NCBI RefSeq assembly: GCF_918741295.1
Contig: NZ_CAKKNB010000003.1
Span: 924,577 to 988,576 of the forward strand
Source of the DNA: Aquabacterium sp. CECT 9606
GTDB taxonomy: Bacteria > Pseudomonadota > Gammaproteobacteria > Burkholderiales > Burkholderiaceae_C
DNA length: 64,000 nucleotides
Direction of reading: 5' to 3'
Positions within the stretch are counted from its first letter, which is position 1, and the number at the start of each line of letters is the position of its first letter. Shown here in pieces: positions 1-8,351 of this stretch. Under the pieces are notes generated by a model. The model was not told the origin of the DNA, did not search any database, and saw only the letters and a program-made list of their open reading frames with translations. A program made the translations under genes and the position numbers.

Positions 1-810
1 ATCGGCACTCATGCCAAAGCCGCAGATCTCGGCGTAGATCTTGGCGCCGCGTGCCTTGGCGTGCTCGTATTCTTCAACGACCATGACCCCAGCGCCCTCG
101 CCCAGGACAAAACCGTCGCGGTCCTTGTCCCAGGGGCGTGATGCTGTTTGGGGGTCATCGTTGCGCGTCGACAAAGCGCGGGCCGCGGCAAAGCCGCCAA
201 TGCCCAAGGGCGAAACCGTGGCTTCGGAGCCGCCAGCGACCATCACATCGGCATCGCCGTATTCGATCATGCGCGCGGCCTGGCCGATGCTGTGCAGGCC
301 GGTGGTGCAAGCCGTGACGATGGCCAGATTGGGGCCCTTGAAGCCGCAGTGGATGGACACATGCCCCGAGATCATGTTGATGATCGAAGCCGGGACGAAA
401 AATGGGGAGATGCGGCGGGGCCCGCGGTCTGCGTATTCCTGGTGTGTGGCCTCGATCAAAGGCAGGCCACCAATGCCTGAGCCCACGATGCAGCCAATGC
501 GCTCGGCCACTTCGGGTGCCAGGGCCTCGCCCAGGGGCAGGCCCGAATCCTTCACCGCCTGGATGCTGGCAGCCAGCCCATAGTGGATGAAGGTGTCCAT
601 GTGGCGGGCTTCTTTGGCGGGGATGTAATCCTCGATGTTGAAGCCTTTGACCTCACCTGCGAAACGGCAGGCGAAAGCCGACGCGTCGAACTTGGTGATG
701 GTGTCAATGCCGGACTTGCCAGCAATCAGATTCGACCAGGATTCATCGACCGTGTTTCCAACGGGGGTGACGAGGCCTAGGCCGGTGACAACGACGCGAC
801 GACGGGTCAT
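1..810 (-). CDS. fabF: Beta-ketoacyl-ACP synthase II (FabF), C-terminus outside window
   Basis: Condensing enzyme that extends acyl-ACP with malonyl-ACP in cytoplasmic fatty acid synthesis. The first 270 residues are visible, out of about 410 usual for the family; the frame is open at the left edge. It starts [18 protein letters not shown], the standard KAS II opening, and the nucleophile is Cys168 in a TACTTG motif. The catalytic histidines would lie beyond the edge. It is the last visible gene of the fab operon, 79 bp after acpP, with a stem-loop in the gap. Identification is secure; only completeness is unknown. Confidence 0.96.
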   Translation of the reverse strand, partial: MTRRRVVVTGLGLVTPVGNTVDESWSNLIAGKSGIDTITKFDASAFACRFAGEVKGFNIEDYIPAKEARHMDTFIHYGLAASIQAVKDSGLPLGEALAPEVAERIGCIVGSGIGGLPLIEATHQEYADRGPRRISPFFVPASIINMISGHVSIHCGFKGPNLAIVTACTTGLHSIGQAARMIEYGDADVMVAGGSEATVSPLGIGGFAAARALSTRNDDPQTASRPWDKDRDGFVLGEGAGVMVVEEYEHAKARGAKIYAEICGFGMSAD

Positions 811-851
811 GCTGGGGTGTGGCAAAAAAAATTGATGGTCAGAGACAACCA

Positions 852-867
852 AGGCCCCGAAGGGCCT
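852..867 (-). terminator. Stem-loop between acpP and fabF with UUCG loop
   Basis: Read on the minus strand, a 6-bp perfect stem AGGCCC/GGGCCT closes a TTCG tetraloop just after the acpP stop. No U-run follows directly; an 8-T run comes about 30 nt later, just before fabF. It looks like a partial terminator, or an RNA-stabilising or processing hairpin, that would let acpP be expressed above fabF. The structure is visible; its effect is inferred. Confidence 0.45.
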
Positions 868-889
868 CAGTGATCAACAAGTCGTTATT

Positions 890-1129
890 TTAGGCCTTGG
901 CGTGGCCCTTGGCATAGTCGATGGCCAGCTGAACGGTGGTGATCTTTTCAGCTTCTTCATCGGGGATTTCGATGCCGAACTCGTCTTCGAGCGCCATCAC
1001 CAATTCAACGGTGTCCAGCGAATCAGCGCCCAGATCGGCCACGAAGGCTTTTTCAGGGGTGACTTCGGATTCGGCTACACCGAGTTGTTCGGCAATGATT
1101 TTCTTGACGCGTGCTTCGATATCGCTCAT
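890..1129 (-). CDS. acpP: Acyl carrier protein
   Basis: Small acidic carrier (79 residues, the usual length) that holds growing acyl chains on 4'-phosphopantetheine for fatty acid, lipid A and phospholipid synthesis. The attachment serine is Ser37 in the GADSLD motif, and the rest matches the four-helix ACP fold. A strong Shine-Dalgarno sequence (GGAGGAG) lies 3 bases upstream of the ATG. The 99-bp gap after fabG holds a possible promoter, so acpP and fabF may also be transcribed separately from the upstream fab genes. Confidence 0.98.
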   Translation of the reverse strand: MSDIEARVKKIIAEQLGVAESEVTPEKAFVADLGADSLDTVELVMALEDEFGIEIPDEEAEKITTVQLAIDYAKGHAKA

Positions 1130-1163
1130 GACTCCTCCAGGAGGGGGTGCAAATAAACCGGGG

Positions 1164-1173
1164 ATTTTACCGG
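1164..1173 (-). promoter_or_regulatory. Candidate -10 region for acpP (CCGGTAAAAT)
   Basis: In the gap upstream of acpP the minus strand reads CCGGTAAAAT, followed four bases later by GGTT. TAAAAT is a plausible -10 box, but the only -35-like hexamer (TTGGCG) sits at an unfavourable 19-bp spacing. The same 10-mer with the same trailing GGTT occurs upstream of ychF at 15224-15233, which raises confidence a little. Confidence 0.35.
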
Positions 1174-1228
1174 GTTAGCGGCGCAAACCGCCAAACCCGA
1201 AAAACGAATTTGAGAACCCCGTAAAAAC

Positions 1229-1975
1229 TCAATTCATCAACATGCCACCGTTGACGTGCAATTCCGTCCCGGTGATGTAAGCGGCTTGGGGCGAAGCCAG
1301 GAAGGCCACGGCCCCGGCGATGTCTTCAGGTTGGCCCAGGCGCCCCAATGGGATCTGGGCCTTCAATGTAGCTTGCTGCTCGTCGGTGAGCGCGCGGGTC
1401 ATGTCGGTGTCGATGAAACCAGGTGCAACGCAGTTCACCGTGATGTTGCGGCTGCCCAACTCGCGTGCCAGTGCACGGGTCATGCCGGCGACACCCGCCT
1501 TGGCGGCCGCGTAATTGGCCTGCCCCCCGTTGCCCATCGCGCCCACCACCGATGTGATGTTGATGATGCGGCCATGGCGTTGCTTCATCATGGGGCGCAT
1601 GACGGCACGGCTCATGCGGAAAACGGCTTTGAGGTTGGTGTCCAGCACCGCGTCCCAATCGTCATCCTTCATGCGCATGGCCAAGGTGTCACGCGTGATA
1701 CCAGCATTGTTGACCAGCACATGCAGCGCGCCATGTTCTTTCAGGATGGCATCGATCGTGGCATCTACCGCAGCGGCGTCGGTCACGTCGAGGACCAGGC
1801 CTTTGCTGTCTTCAAAACCGCTCAGCGCCTCGCTGATGGCATTGGCGCCGGATTCGGTCGTCGCCGTGCCCATGACCTTGTAGCCTTGCTGGGCCAATGT
1901 CACGGCGATGGCGCGCCCGATGCCTCGGCTGGCGCCAGTGACCAGGGCCACCTGGGTTGTTGATTCGGCGCTCAT
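1229..1975 (-). CDS. fabG: 3-oxoacyl-ACP reductase (FabG)
   Basis: NADPH-dependent short-chain dehydrogenase that performs the first reduction of each fatty-acid elongation cycle. At 248 residues it has family length. It shows the nucleotide-binding motif TGASRGIG (13-20), the NNAG motif (89-92) and the catalytic set Ser142, Tyr155, Lys159. Its start overlaps the fabD stop by 4 bp, so translation of the two is probably coupled. The position between fabD and acpP separates it from the many unrelated FabG-like dehydrogenases. Confidence 0.97.
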   Translation of the reverse strand: MSAESTTQVALVTGASRGIGRAIAVTLAQQGYKVMGTATTESGANAISEALSGFEDSKGLVLDVTDAAAVDATIDAILKEHGALHVLVNNAGITRDTLAMRMKDDDWDAVLDTNLKAVFRMSRAVMRPMMKQRHGRIINITSVVGAMGNGGQANYAAAKAGVAGMTRALARELGSRNITVNCVAPGFIDTDMTRALTDEQQATLKAQIPLGRLGQPEDIAGAVAFLASPQAAYITGTELHVNGGMLMN

Positions 1976-2910
1976 GCCAGCAAGCCTTTCGCTTCCAGCA
2001 GAGATGCCGGATCAAAGATGGTAGCGCTGATCAGATCGCCGTCAATGCGCTTGACCATGCCGGACAACACCTTGCCAGGACCACATTCAATGACATGGGT
2101 CAAACCGCGGGCTTTCAATGCCTGGATGGTTTCTACCCAGCGAACGGGCCCGAAAGCCTGCCGATACAGGGCATCGCGCAGTTCATCACCCTGGATGACG
2201 GAGGCCACATCGATGTTGTTGATGACAGGGATGGTGGGCACCGAGAAGGTCGTGGCGGCCAGTTTTGCCTTGAGCCGTTCAGCGGCGGGTTTCATCAGGC
2301 TGGAGTGGAACGGCGCGGACACCGACAGCAGCAGCGCGCGCTTGGCGCCCGCGGCCTTGAGCACCACGCAGGCTTGGTCCACCGCCGCCTTGGTACCGGC
2401 GATCACGGTTTGCTTGGGATCATTGAAATTCACGGCCTCAACCGCTTCGCCACTGGCCTGGGCGGCCTCAAGGCATCCGGCCTTCACCGCATCGGCGTCC
2501 AGACCAAGGATGGCGGCCATGCTACCCATGCCCACGGGCACGGCGTCTTGCATGGCCTGGGCGCGAAAACGCACCAAGGGCAAGGCATCGGCCAAGGTCA
2601 AGGCGCCTGCGGCCACCAGGGCCGTGTACTCGCCCAGAGAATGACCAGCCACGGCAGCAGGCGTCAACCCGGTTTCGGCCAGCCAGGCGCGCCAACAGGC
2701 CACACCGGCGACCAACATCACGGGCTGCGTGTTGGTGGTCAAGTCCAAAGCTTCTTTCGGGCCCTCGGCGATCAGCCGGCCCACGTCTTCGCCCAGGGCC
2801 TCGGAGGCCTCGGCCAGGGTGTCGCGCACGGCGGCGTGATCGGCCCAGCCATTGAGCATGCCCACGGACTGCGAGCCTTGCCCCGGAAACACGAATGCAA
2901 ATGCGGTCAT
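1972..2910 (-). CDS. fabD: Malonyl-CoA:ACP transacylase (FabD)
   Basis: Loads malonyl groups from CoA onto ACP. It begins MTAFAFVFPGQGSQSVG, the usual family start, and carries the nucleophile Ser91 in GHSLGE. The ATG at 2910 is preferred over one eight codons upstream because GAGGA lies about 10 bases before it and the homologous N-terminus starts there. This gives 312 residues, a normal length. It follows fabH after 27 bp and overlaps fabG by 4 bp. Confidence 0.97.
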   Translation of the reverse strand: MTAFAFVFPGQGSQSVGMLNGWADHAAVRDTLAEASEALGEDVGRLIAEGPKEALDLTTNTQPVMLVAGVACWRAWLAETGLTPAAVAGHSLGEYTALVAAGALTLADALPLVRFRAQAMQDAVPVGMGSMAAILGLDADAVKAGCLEAAQASGEAVEAVNFNDPKQTVIAGTKAAVDQACVVLKAAGAKRALLLSVSAPFHSSLMKPAAERLKAKLAATTFSVPTIPVINNIDVASVIQGDELRDALYRQAFGPVRWVETIQALKARGLTHVIECGPGKVLSGMVKRIDGDLISATIFDPASLLEAKGLLA

Positions 2911-2937
2911 CTTGTTTGTGTCCTCAGTACCCATGAA

Positions 2938-3918
2938 TCAGTAATCCACCAACACGGCGCCCCAGGTGAAGCCACCGCCCACGCCCTCAAGCAGCACGGT
3001 CTGGCCCCGCTGGATCCGGCCATCGCGCACCGCCTGGTCGAATGCCAAGGGAACGGACGCGGCCGAGGTGTTGCCATGCTCATCGAGCGTGACGATCATC
3101 CTATCGTCTGGCACCTGCAGCTTGCGCGCCGTGCTTTGCATGATGCGCAAGTTGGCTTGGTGGGGCACCAACCAGTCGATGCATGAGGCATCGCGACCAG
3201 CGGCCTGCAGCACCTCGTTGGCGACTTGCTCCAGCGCGGTCACCGCCAGCTTGAACACACCAGGGCCGTCCATTTTGACAGTGGGATCGCCCAATATGGC
3301 GCCACCAGACACGGTGCCCGGCGCGCAAAGCATGCCGGCTTGCTGCCCATCGGCGTGCAGGCGGGACGCAACGATGCCGGCCTGCTGAGATGCTTCAAGC
3401 ACCATGGCGCCAGCCCCGTCGCCAAACAACACGCAGGTGGTGCGGTCGCTGAAATCAAGCAGGCGGGAAAACACCTCGGCGCCAATGACCAACGCGCGCC
3501 GCGCCGAACCCGTGCGGATCATCGCATCGGCCACCGTCAGGGCGTAAACAAAGCCCGAGCACACCGCCTGCACGTCAAATGCGGCGCAACCCCGGATGCC
3601 CAGCTTCTGCTGGATAAGGCAGGCGGTTGAGGGAAACACCATGTCAGGCGTGGACGTGGCGCAGATGATCAGGTCGATGTCGGTGGCCTGCAGCCCCGCG
3701 GCTTCGAGGGCCCTTTGCGCCGCCAGCAAACCCAGGTCGCTGGACCCCACATGCGGCTCGGCAAAGTGGCGCGCGCGAATGCCCGTGCGAGACACGATCC
3801 ATTCGTCGGAAGTTTCGATGCCCTGACTGGCCAGCTGATGGGCCAAGTCCTGGTTGGTAAGTCGTCTTGGCGGCAGGTAAGCGCCAGTACCGGCTATGCG
3901 TGAGTGCTTGATGGGCAT
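2938..3918 (-). CDS. fabH: Beta-ketoacyl-ACP synthase III (FabH)
   Basis: Starts fatty acid synthesis by condensing acetyl-CoA with malonyl-ACP. At 326 residues it is full length. The Cys-His-Asn triad is visible as Cys120 in QAVCSGF, His in VPHQAN, and Asn in EHGNTSA. It sits 63 bp downstream of plsX in the conserved plsX-fabH-fabD-fabG-acpP order. Confidence 0.97.
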   Translation of the reverse strand: MPIKHSRIAGTGAYLPPRRLTNQDLAHQLASQGIETSDEWIVSRTGIRARHFAEPHVGSSDLGLLAAQRALEAAGLQATDIDLIICATSTPDMVFPSTACLIQQKLGIRGCAAFDVQAVCSGFVYALTVADAMIRTGSARRALVIGAEVFSRLLDFSDRTTCVLFGDGAGAMVLEASQQAGIVASRLHADGQQAGMLCAPGTVSGGAILGDPTVKMDGPGVFKLAVTALEQVANEVLQAAGRDASCIDWLVPHQANLRIMQSTARKLQVPDDRMIVTLDEHGNTSAASVPLAFDQAVRDGRIQRGQTVLLEGVGGGFTWGAVLVDY

Positions 3919-3981
3919 TTCAGGGGGGCAACGCGGTGCTGGTTAGAACACCTCGACGCCCTTTGGGCACGGCTCGAAGGA

Positions 3982-5151
3982 TCAGGCAGCGCGGTCAACC
4001 GCACCCGCAGATCCAACAGCCGCCGACGTGCCTTCTGGATTGACCAAACCCGCTGCATCAGCAACTGGCAGGCCATCGAGCGATGCCGCAATGCGGTCAT
4101 GCACACGCTCCAAAAGGCTGTGACGAGCCGCATCATAGGCCCTGTTGATGGCCAACTCGAATGCAAAGGCATCGGCGGAGCCATGGCTTTTGAACACCAG
4201 GCCGCGCAAACCCAGCAAAGCCGCGCCGTTGTAACGGCGGTGGTCAGCCCTCTTTTTGAACTGGTTGAGCACCGGCATGGCGACCAAAGCCACCAGTTTG
4301 GTCAGCAGGTTGCGTGAGAATTCTTGCTTGATGAAATTGGCCAGCATGGATGCCAGCCCTTCAGCGGATTTGAGCGCCACATTGCCGACGAATCCATCGC
4401 ACACGACGATGTCGGTCGTGCCCTTGAAGATGTCATTGCCTTCGACATTGCCCTGGAAATTGATCAGGCCTTTATCGCCAGCGTCGCGCAGCAATTCGCC
4501 AGCGCGCTTGATCACTTCACTGCCTTTGATGACTTCCTCGCCGATGTTGAGCAAGCCCACCGTGGGGGATTCCTTGCCATCGACGGCCGACACGAGCGCG
4601 CTGCCCATGACCGCGAATTGCAACAGGTGCTCGGCGGTGCAGTCCACATTGGCACCGAGATCGAGCACCGTGGTGGAGCCATCCAGCTGATTGGGCAGAC
4701 CAAAGGCGATGGCCGGGCGGTCAATGCCTTCAACGGTTTTGAGCACATACCGGGCCACGGCCATCAAGGCCCCGGTGTTGCCCGCGGACACGCAGGCGTG
4801 CGCATTGGCAGGCGCATCGGCCGAGGCTTTGACCTGAGACACGGCCACGCGCAACGACGAGTCTTTTTTGCGGCGCAAGGCCACTTCGACCGGGTCGTCC
4901 ATGGAGACGACCTCGCTGGCGGGAACCAGGGTGACACGCTCCCAACTCTTGGCCGGCGCCAAGGCTTCGGGCAACCCCACCAACACCAGCTCTGCTTCGG
5001 GGTGCTTGGCCAGAAAGGCCTTGCAAGCGGGCAAAGTGACCGAAGGGCCATGATCGCCCCCCATGCAGTCGACCGAGATGCGGACACGGCCTTGGCGATC
5101 TGGAATGGCAGCACGGCCAGACGGCGCGTTGGAAATGGTCGAAACAGTCAT
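3982..5151 (-). CDS. plsX: Phosphate acyltransferase PlsX
   Basis: Makes acyl-phosphate from acyl-ACP, the donor for PlsY in phospholipid synthesis; a peripheral membrane enzyme. The core opens with [17 protein letters not shown], diagnostic for PlsX. The ATG at 5151 gives 389 residues, against about 330-350 in many relatives, because of a short N-terminal tail and an alanine-rich C-terminal tail. A TTG at 5190 would add 13 residues but is less likely. No clear ribosome-binding site marks the start. It lies between rpmF and fabH as in many proteobacteria. Confidence 0.94.
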   Translation of the reverse strand: MTVSTISNAPSGRAAIPDRQGRVRISVDCMGGDHGPSVTLPACKAFLAKHPEAELVLVGLPEALAPAKSWERVTLVPASEVVSMDDPVEVALRRKKDSSLRVAVSQVKASADAPANAHACVSAGNTGALMAVARYVLKTVEGIDRPAIAFGLPNQLDGSTTVLDLGANVDCTAEHLLQFAVMGSALVSAVDGKESPTVGLLNIGEEVIKGSEVIKRAGELLRDAGDKGLINFQGNVEGNDIFKGTTDIVVCDGFVGNVALKSAEGLASMLANFIKQEFSRNLLTKLVALVAMPVLNQFKKRADHRRYNGAALLGLRGLVFKSHGSADAFAFELAINRAYDAARHSLLERVHDRIAASLDGLPVADAAGLVNPEGTSAAVGSAGAVDRAA

Positions 5152-5291
5152 CGGGTGGGTCTTGGGTGGGGTATTGCTCAGCGAGCCCAAAACAACAATG
5201 GGCCGGAGGACTGACCAGCGTCAGCCTATCCAGCCCTTTGCTTCTTGACGAATTTTGAAAGAACCCAGCATTGGCCAGGTTCGATCAAGAA

Positions 5292-5474
5292 TTAAGCGTC
5301 AGCCTTGGTCTTGAGCACCTTGCGGCCACGGTAGAAGCCGGTGGGGCTGATGTGGTGACGCAGGTGGATTTCGCCGGTGGTGCTTTCGACGGCGGTGCCC
5401 GGGGTGTTCAGCGCGTTGTGCGAACGGTGCATGCCGCGCTTGGAAGGGGACTTTTTGTTTTGCTGAACGGCCAT
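5292..5474 (-). CDS. rpmF: 50S ribosomal protein L32
   Basis: Small basic ribosomal protein, 60 residues, starting [19 protein letters not shown], typical of proteobacterial L32. The ATG at 5474 follows a TGGAG element at good distance; an in-frame start 14 codons upstream would add a tail foreign to the family. No zinc-binding cysteines are seen, so it is the C-minus form. It lies between yceD and plsX, 195 bp after yceD; that gap could hold a separate promoter, but no clear one was found. Confidence 0.96.
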   Translation of the reverse strand: MAVQQNKKSPSKRGMHRSHNALNTPGTAVESTTGEIHLRHHISPTGFYRGRKVLKTKADA

Positions 5475-5669
5475 GGATGACTCCAGAAACCGAGCCTCAC
5501 GGCCCGTTGAGTGCAAGCTCTCACCAACTTTTCAAGCGCTGATACCAATGACTTGATACCTGCCGCGCCAGTTGTTTTGTAGCCTGCGAAGTGTTGACAA
5601 ATTGTATAAATCCCGGGGCCTTTCCCGGAAAACCATAGATTCTAGCACGAGTGCGCCAGACAATTCAAA

Positions 5670-6269
5670 TCAAGAGCTGCCCTTTTCCTTTTTCAAGGCG
5701 GCCAATACCGCGAAAGGATTGGGTTTATCCGAAACCGATTCTTCATCGGTAGTTTCAAGCACTGGGGTGCCATCGGGCGCCACCAGGCCAGATTGCATCA
5801 GGGATTGCACGTCCGTGGGACATTCGTCATGCCGGGGCACGATGGGCTGCGCCATGATCAATTCATCTTCAATCAGGGCCAGCAGATCGAACTGGCGGCT
5901 GATCGCCAGCACGTCGTCGTCCGAATCCGCGTCCAGTTCGGCCGCCGTGGCCTCATCTGCCACAAAGCGAACCGTGTGGTCCACGGTGACCGGGATGAAC
6001 ACAGGCTGCAGGCAGCGCTGGCATTCCCACGGCAGATTGCCCTCGGCGTGCAAGTCCAACCACAGCTGGGGGCCACCCACGCGTTGCGGCTCCAGCCGGC
6101 CTTCGGCCCACCAGGTCAGGGGCTCAAGCGGCGCCAGATCCAGGTCTTGCGCCAGGCCGGAGGCCAAACGCGTCAGCGCGACCACGGGCAACTGCCCTTC
6201 CAGGCGCGACTCTTCGTTGATGAAGGCCCCCAAGTCAAGCTTGTGGGGCAAAAACGTGCGTGCATTCAT
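5670..6269 (-). CDS. yceD: DUF177/YceD family protein
   Basis: A 199-residue acidic protein of the DUF177 family, which lies almost universally just upstream of rpmF; YceD homologues are linked to 23S rRNA accumulation. The central WECQRCLQP segment and C-terminal NPFAVLAALK match the family. The ATG at 6269 is the natural start; the same frame stays open far upstream, but there it runs antisense through maf. It is the promoter-proximal gene of the rpmF-fab operon and is divergent from maf with a 32-bp gap. Confidence 0.93.
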   Translation of the reverse strand: MNARTFLPHKLDLGAFINEESRLEGQLPVVALTRLASGLAQDLDLAPLEPLTWWAEGRLEPQRVGGPQLWLDLHAEGNLPWECQRCLQPVFIPVTVDHTVRFVADEATAAELDADSDDDVLAISRQFDLLALIEDELIMAQPIVPRHDECPTDVQSLMQSGLVAPDGTPVLETTDEESVSDKPNPFAVLAALKKEKGSS

Positions 6270-6301
6270 GCCGGGTAGTGTAGAGGCTGGACAATAGGGG
6301 G

Positions 6302-6928
6302 ATGACCTCCACCGCTTTCCCTCGCCTGATCCTGGGCTCGACCTCTCGCTACCGGCAGGAACTGCTGCAAAGGCTGGGCTTGCCCTTTGACGTGCAGGCG
6401 CCCGATGTGGACGAAAGCCCCTTACCCGGCGAAGCCCCTGCTGAGATGGCGATGCGCCTGGCCCTGGCCAAGGCACGGGCAGTTGCCGCGTTGAACCAGG
6501 ACGATGTGGTGGTGATTGGATCAGACCAGGTGGCCGACCTGGCGGGAATGCCTTTGGGCAAGCCTGGCACCCACGACCAGGCCGTGAAGCAGCTGACAGC
6601 CATGCGCGGTAAAGCGGTGCTTTTTCACACCGCGGTGGCCGTTGTGCGGCCCAGCACCCATTTTTCGCAAACCCAAATGAGCACCACCCGGGTTCAGATG
6701 GGCCACTACAGCGACCAGGAGATTGAAACCTACCTTCGCTGCGAGCAACCTTACGACTGCGCCGGTAGTGCCAAATCCGAAGGATTGGGCATCGTGCTGC
6801 TGGAGCGTATCGAGTCGGACGACCCCACGGCCCTGATTGGCCTGCCGCTGATCCCCACCACCCAGATGATTCGACAAGCGGGGCTGGATCCCCTGGCCTG
6901 GCGCGCCCTGCATCACCCAACACCATGA
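6302..6928 (+). CDS. Maf-family nucleotide pyrophosphatase (YceF type)
   Basis: Nucleoside triphosphate pyrophosphatase of the Maf family; the YceF subgroup hydrolyses 7-methyl-GTP and may clear modified nucleotides. It has 208 residues, with LGSTSRYR near the N-terminus, EMAMRLALAKA, and the catalytic GSDQVAD loop. The genomic position beside yceD-rpmF matches yceF in enterobacteria, although here it is divergent. Its stop overlaps the next start by 4 bp (ATGA). Confidence 0.93.
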   Translation: MTSTAFPRLILGSTSRYRQELLQRLGLPFDVQAPDVDESPLPGEAPAEMAMRLALAKARAVAALNQDDVVVIGSDQVADLAGMPLGKPGTHDQAVKQLTAMRGKAVLFHTAVAVVRPSTHFSQTQMSTTRVQMGHYSDQEIETYLRCEQPYDCAGSAKSEGLGIVLLERIESDDPTALIGLPLIPTTQMIRQAGLDPLAWRALHHPTP

Positions 6929-7779
6929 CTTCAAAATCAAAAAACGCCCCCGCCCCGAGCCCCAAAGGCCGCTTGCTGCTCATCCCCAACACCCTTGACT
7001 TTGGTTGCCTGGCAGAAGGGCCCGACGCGGTGCTGCCCGACCTGCGCGAGGTGCTGCCCCTGGGCGCCTTGACTGCAGCAGCGCGTTTGCAGCACTGGGT
7101 GTGCGAGAACGCCAAGACCACGCGTGCATTTTTGAAGCGCGTGGACGCCATCGTGCCGCTGGCCGCACCTTTGCAAACACTGGACATCCAGGCCTTGCCA
7201 CGGCCCAACAAAGGCGGCGAGAAAAGCGCCAACAAGACCCACAAGAAGCCTGACGGCAAGCCAGCGCCCAACCCAGACGCCGAAATCGATGCCCTGCTGG
7301 CCCCCGCCCTGGCAGGGCAAGACATCGGCTTGATGTCAGAGGCCGGCTTGCCGGGCGTGGCCGATCCAGGCGCCGCCCTGGTCCTGGCAGCTCACCGCCT
7401 GGGCGTGACGGTGGTGCCGATTTCTGGCCCCAGTTCGCTGGTGCTGGCCCTGGCCGCCAGCGGCCTGAATGGCCAGAGTTTTGCCTTCGTGGGTTACCTG
7501 CCGGTTGATGCGGTTCAACGTGGCGACCGCATCCGCGAACTGGACCAACTGTCCCGCCGAGCGCGCCAGACGCAACTGGTGATCGAAACGCCCTACCGAA
7601 ACACCGCGCTGTGGTCGGCCTTGACCAAGCACCTGCAGCCCGACACCTGGCTGAGCGTGAGCTGTGGCTTGACCCTGGATAAAGGCTGGAGCCGCACCCA
7701 GCGCGTGAGCCATTGGCAAAAGCATGCCCTGACGTTGCCGGACGACATCCCGACGGTCTTTGCCTGGCTGTCCGCCTGA
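6925..7779 (+). CDS. Tetrapyrrole-methylase-fold SAM methyltransferase (RsmI-like)
   Basis: A 284-residue SAM-dependent methyltransferase related to RsmI, the 16S rRNA C1402 2'-O-methylase. RsmI-like motifs are LMSEAGLPGVADPG, PISGPSSLVLALAASGL and LVIETPYRN. It differs from true RsmI in lacking the usual glycine-rich N-terminal start and in carrying a Lys/Pro-rich insert around residues 92-112. It is probably a paralogue; the substrate is unknown. It overlaps maf by 4 bp, so the two are likely translationally coupled. Confidence 0.85.
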   Translation: MTSKSKNAPAPSPKGRLLLIPNTLDFGCLAEGPDAVLPDLREVLPLGALTAAARLQHWVCENAKTTRAFLKRVDAIVPLAAPLQTLDIQALPRPNKGGEKSANKTHKKPDGKPAPNPDAEIDALLAPALAGQDIGLMSEAGLPGVADPGAALVLAAHRLGVTVVPISGPSSLVLALAASGLNGQSFAFVGYLPVDAVQRGDRIRELDQLSRRARQTQLVIETPYRNTALWSALTKHLQPDTWLSVSCGLTLDKGWSRTQRVSHWQKHALTLPDDIPTVFAWLSA

Positions 7780-7834
7780 ACCCCGCCCCGGACACCGCAC
7801 TTCTTGCCACAATGCCGAGCACCTGCCCTCAGCC

Positions 7835-8341
7835 ATGAACACACCCACTTCCTCATCAACGATCCCATCGGCCTATCCCGGTTTGGCCGAGCCCAACGAA
7901 CTGGCCCGCAAGCTGGGACATGCCGGACTGATCCCATTCGTGGGCGGTGCGCTGTTTGTGTGGCTGTTGGTGGGCCGCATCGATCCACAGCCATTTGCAT
8001 TCGTCGTCAGCGCCTTCACCAGCTACGCGGCCCTGGTCGTGTCCTTCCTGGGCGGCCTGCCCTGGGGATTGAGCATGCTGAGCCAGCGTTATGACCAGCC
8101 CGCTTTGCCCACGCATAAACTCGGTTTGATCTGGGGCGTGGTTTATTCATTGGCGGCTTGGCTTGCTTTGATGATGCCGCCTCACGCAGGCTTGGCCGCA
8201 CTGGGCGGCCTGCTGATCGGGTGCTACCTGGTGGACCGCAAGTGCTACCCCGAACTGGGCGCGGCCGGCTGGCTCAAGCTGCGCTTCAGGCTCACCGTGG
8301 TGGCCAGCCTGAGCTGCTTCCTGGCCGCCGCCCAACTTTGA
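7835..8341 (+). CDS. DUF3429-like small membrane protein
   Basis: A 168-residue protein with about five hydrophobic segments, roughly at residues 28-45, 50-75, 90-110, 115-132 and 145-165, so it should be an inner-membrane protein. The spacing and the FLGGLPWG motif fit DUF3429, a family without a defined function. The ATG at 7835 is chosen because the preceding in-frame sequence is Pro/His/Arg-rich and unlike a protein start. It lies 10 bp before the M61 peptidase gene. Confidence 0.75.
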   Translation: MNTPTSSSTIPSAYPGLAEPNELARKLGHAGLIPFVGGALFVWLLVGRIDPQPFAFVVSAFTSYAALVVSFLGGLPWGLSMLSQRYDQPALPTHKLGLIWGVVYSLAAWLALMMPPHAGLAALGGLLIGCYLVDRKCYPELGAAGWLKLRFRLTVVASLSCFLAAAQL

Positions 8342-8351
8342 GAACTGCTCC

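Noticed and set aside
1134..1144. Self-complementary CCTCC-A-GGAGG around the acpP ribosome-binding site, as a translational switch
   Set aside because: The one-base loop is too tight for a stable hairpin; only 3-4 pairs could form.
5152..5190. TTG start giving plsX 13 extra residues
   Set aside because: An ATG follows at 5151 and the extra residues are not part of the PlsX fold; it cannot be excluded fully because neither start has a clear ribosome-binding site.
5595..5608. TTGACA followed by TATAAA as a plus-strand promoter
   Set aside because: The two boxes are only 5 bp apart, and no plus-strand gene starts nearby; the region precedes minus-strand rpmF.
6270..7325. Upstream extension of yceD through about 350 more codons
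   Set aside because: The extension lies antisense to maf and the methylase, is low in complexity, and the family N-terminus begins at the ATG at 6269.
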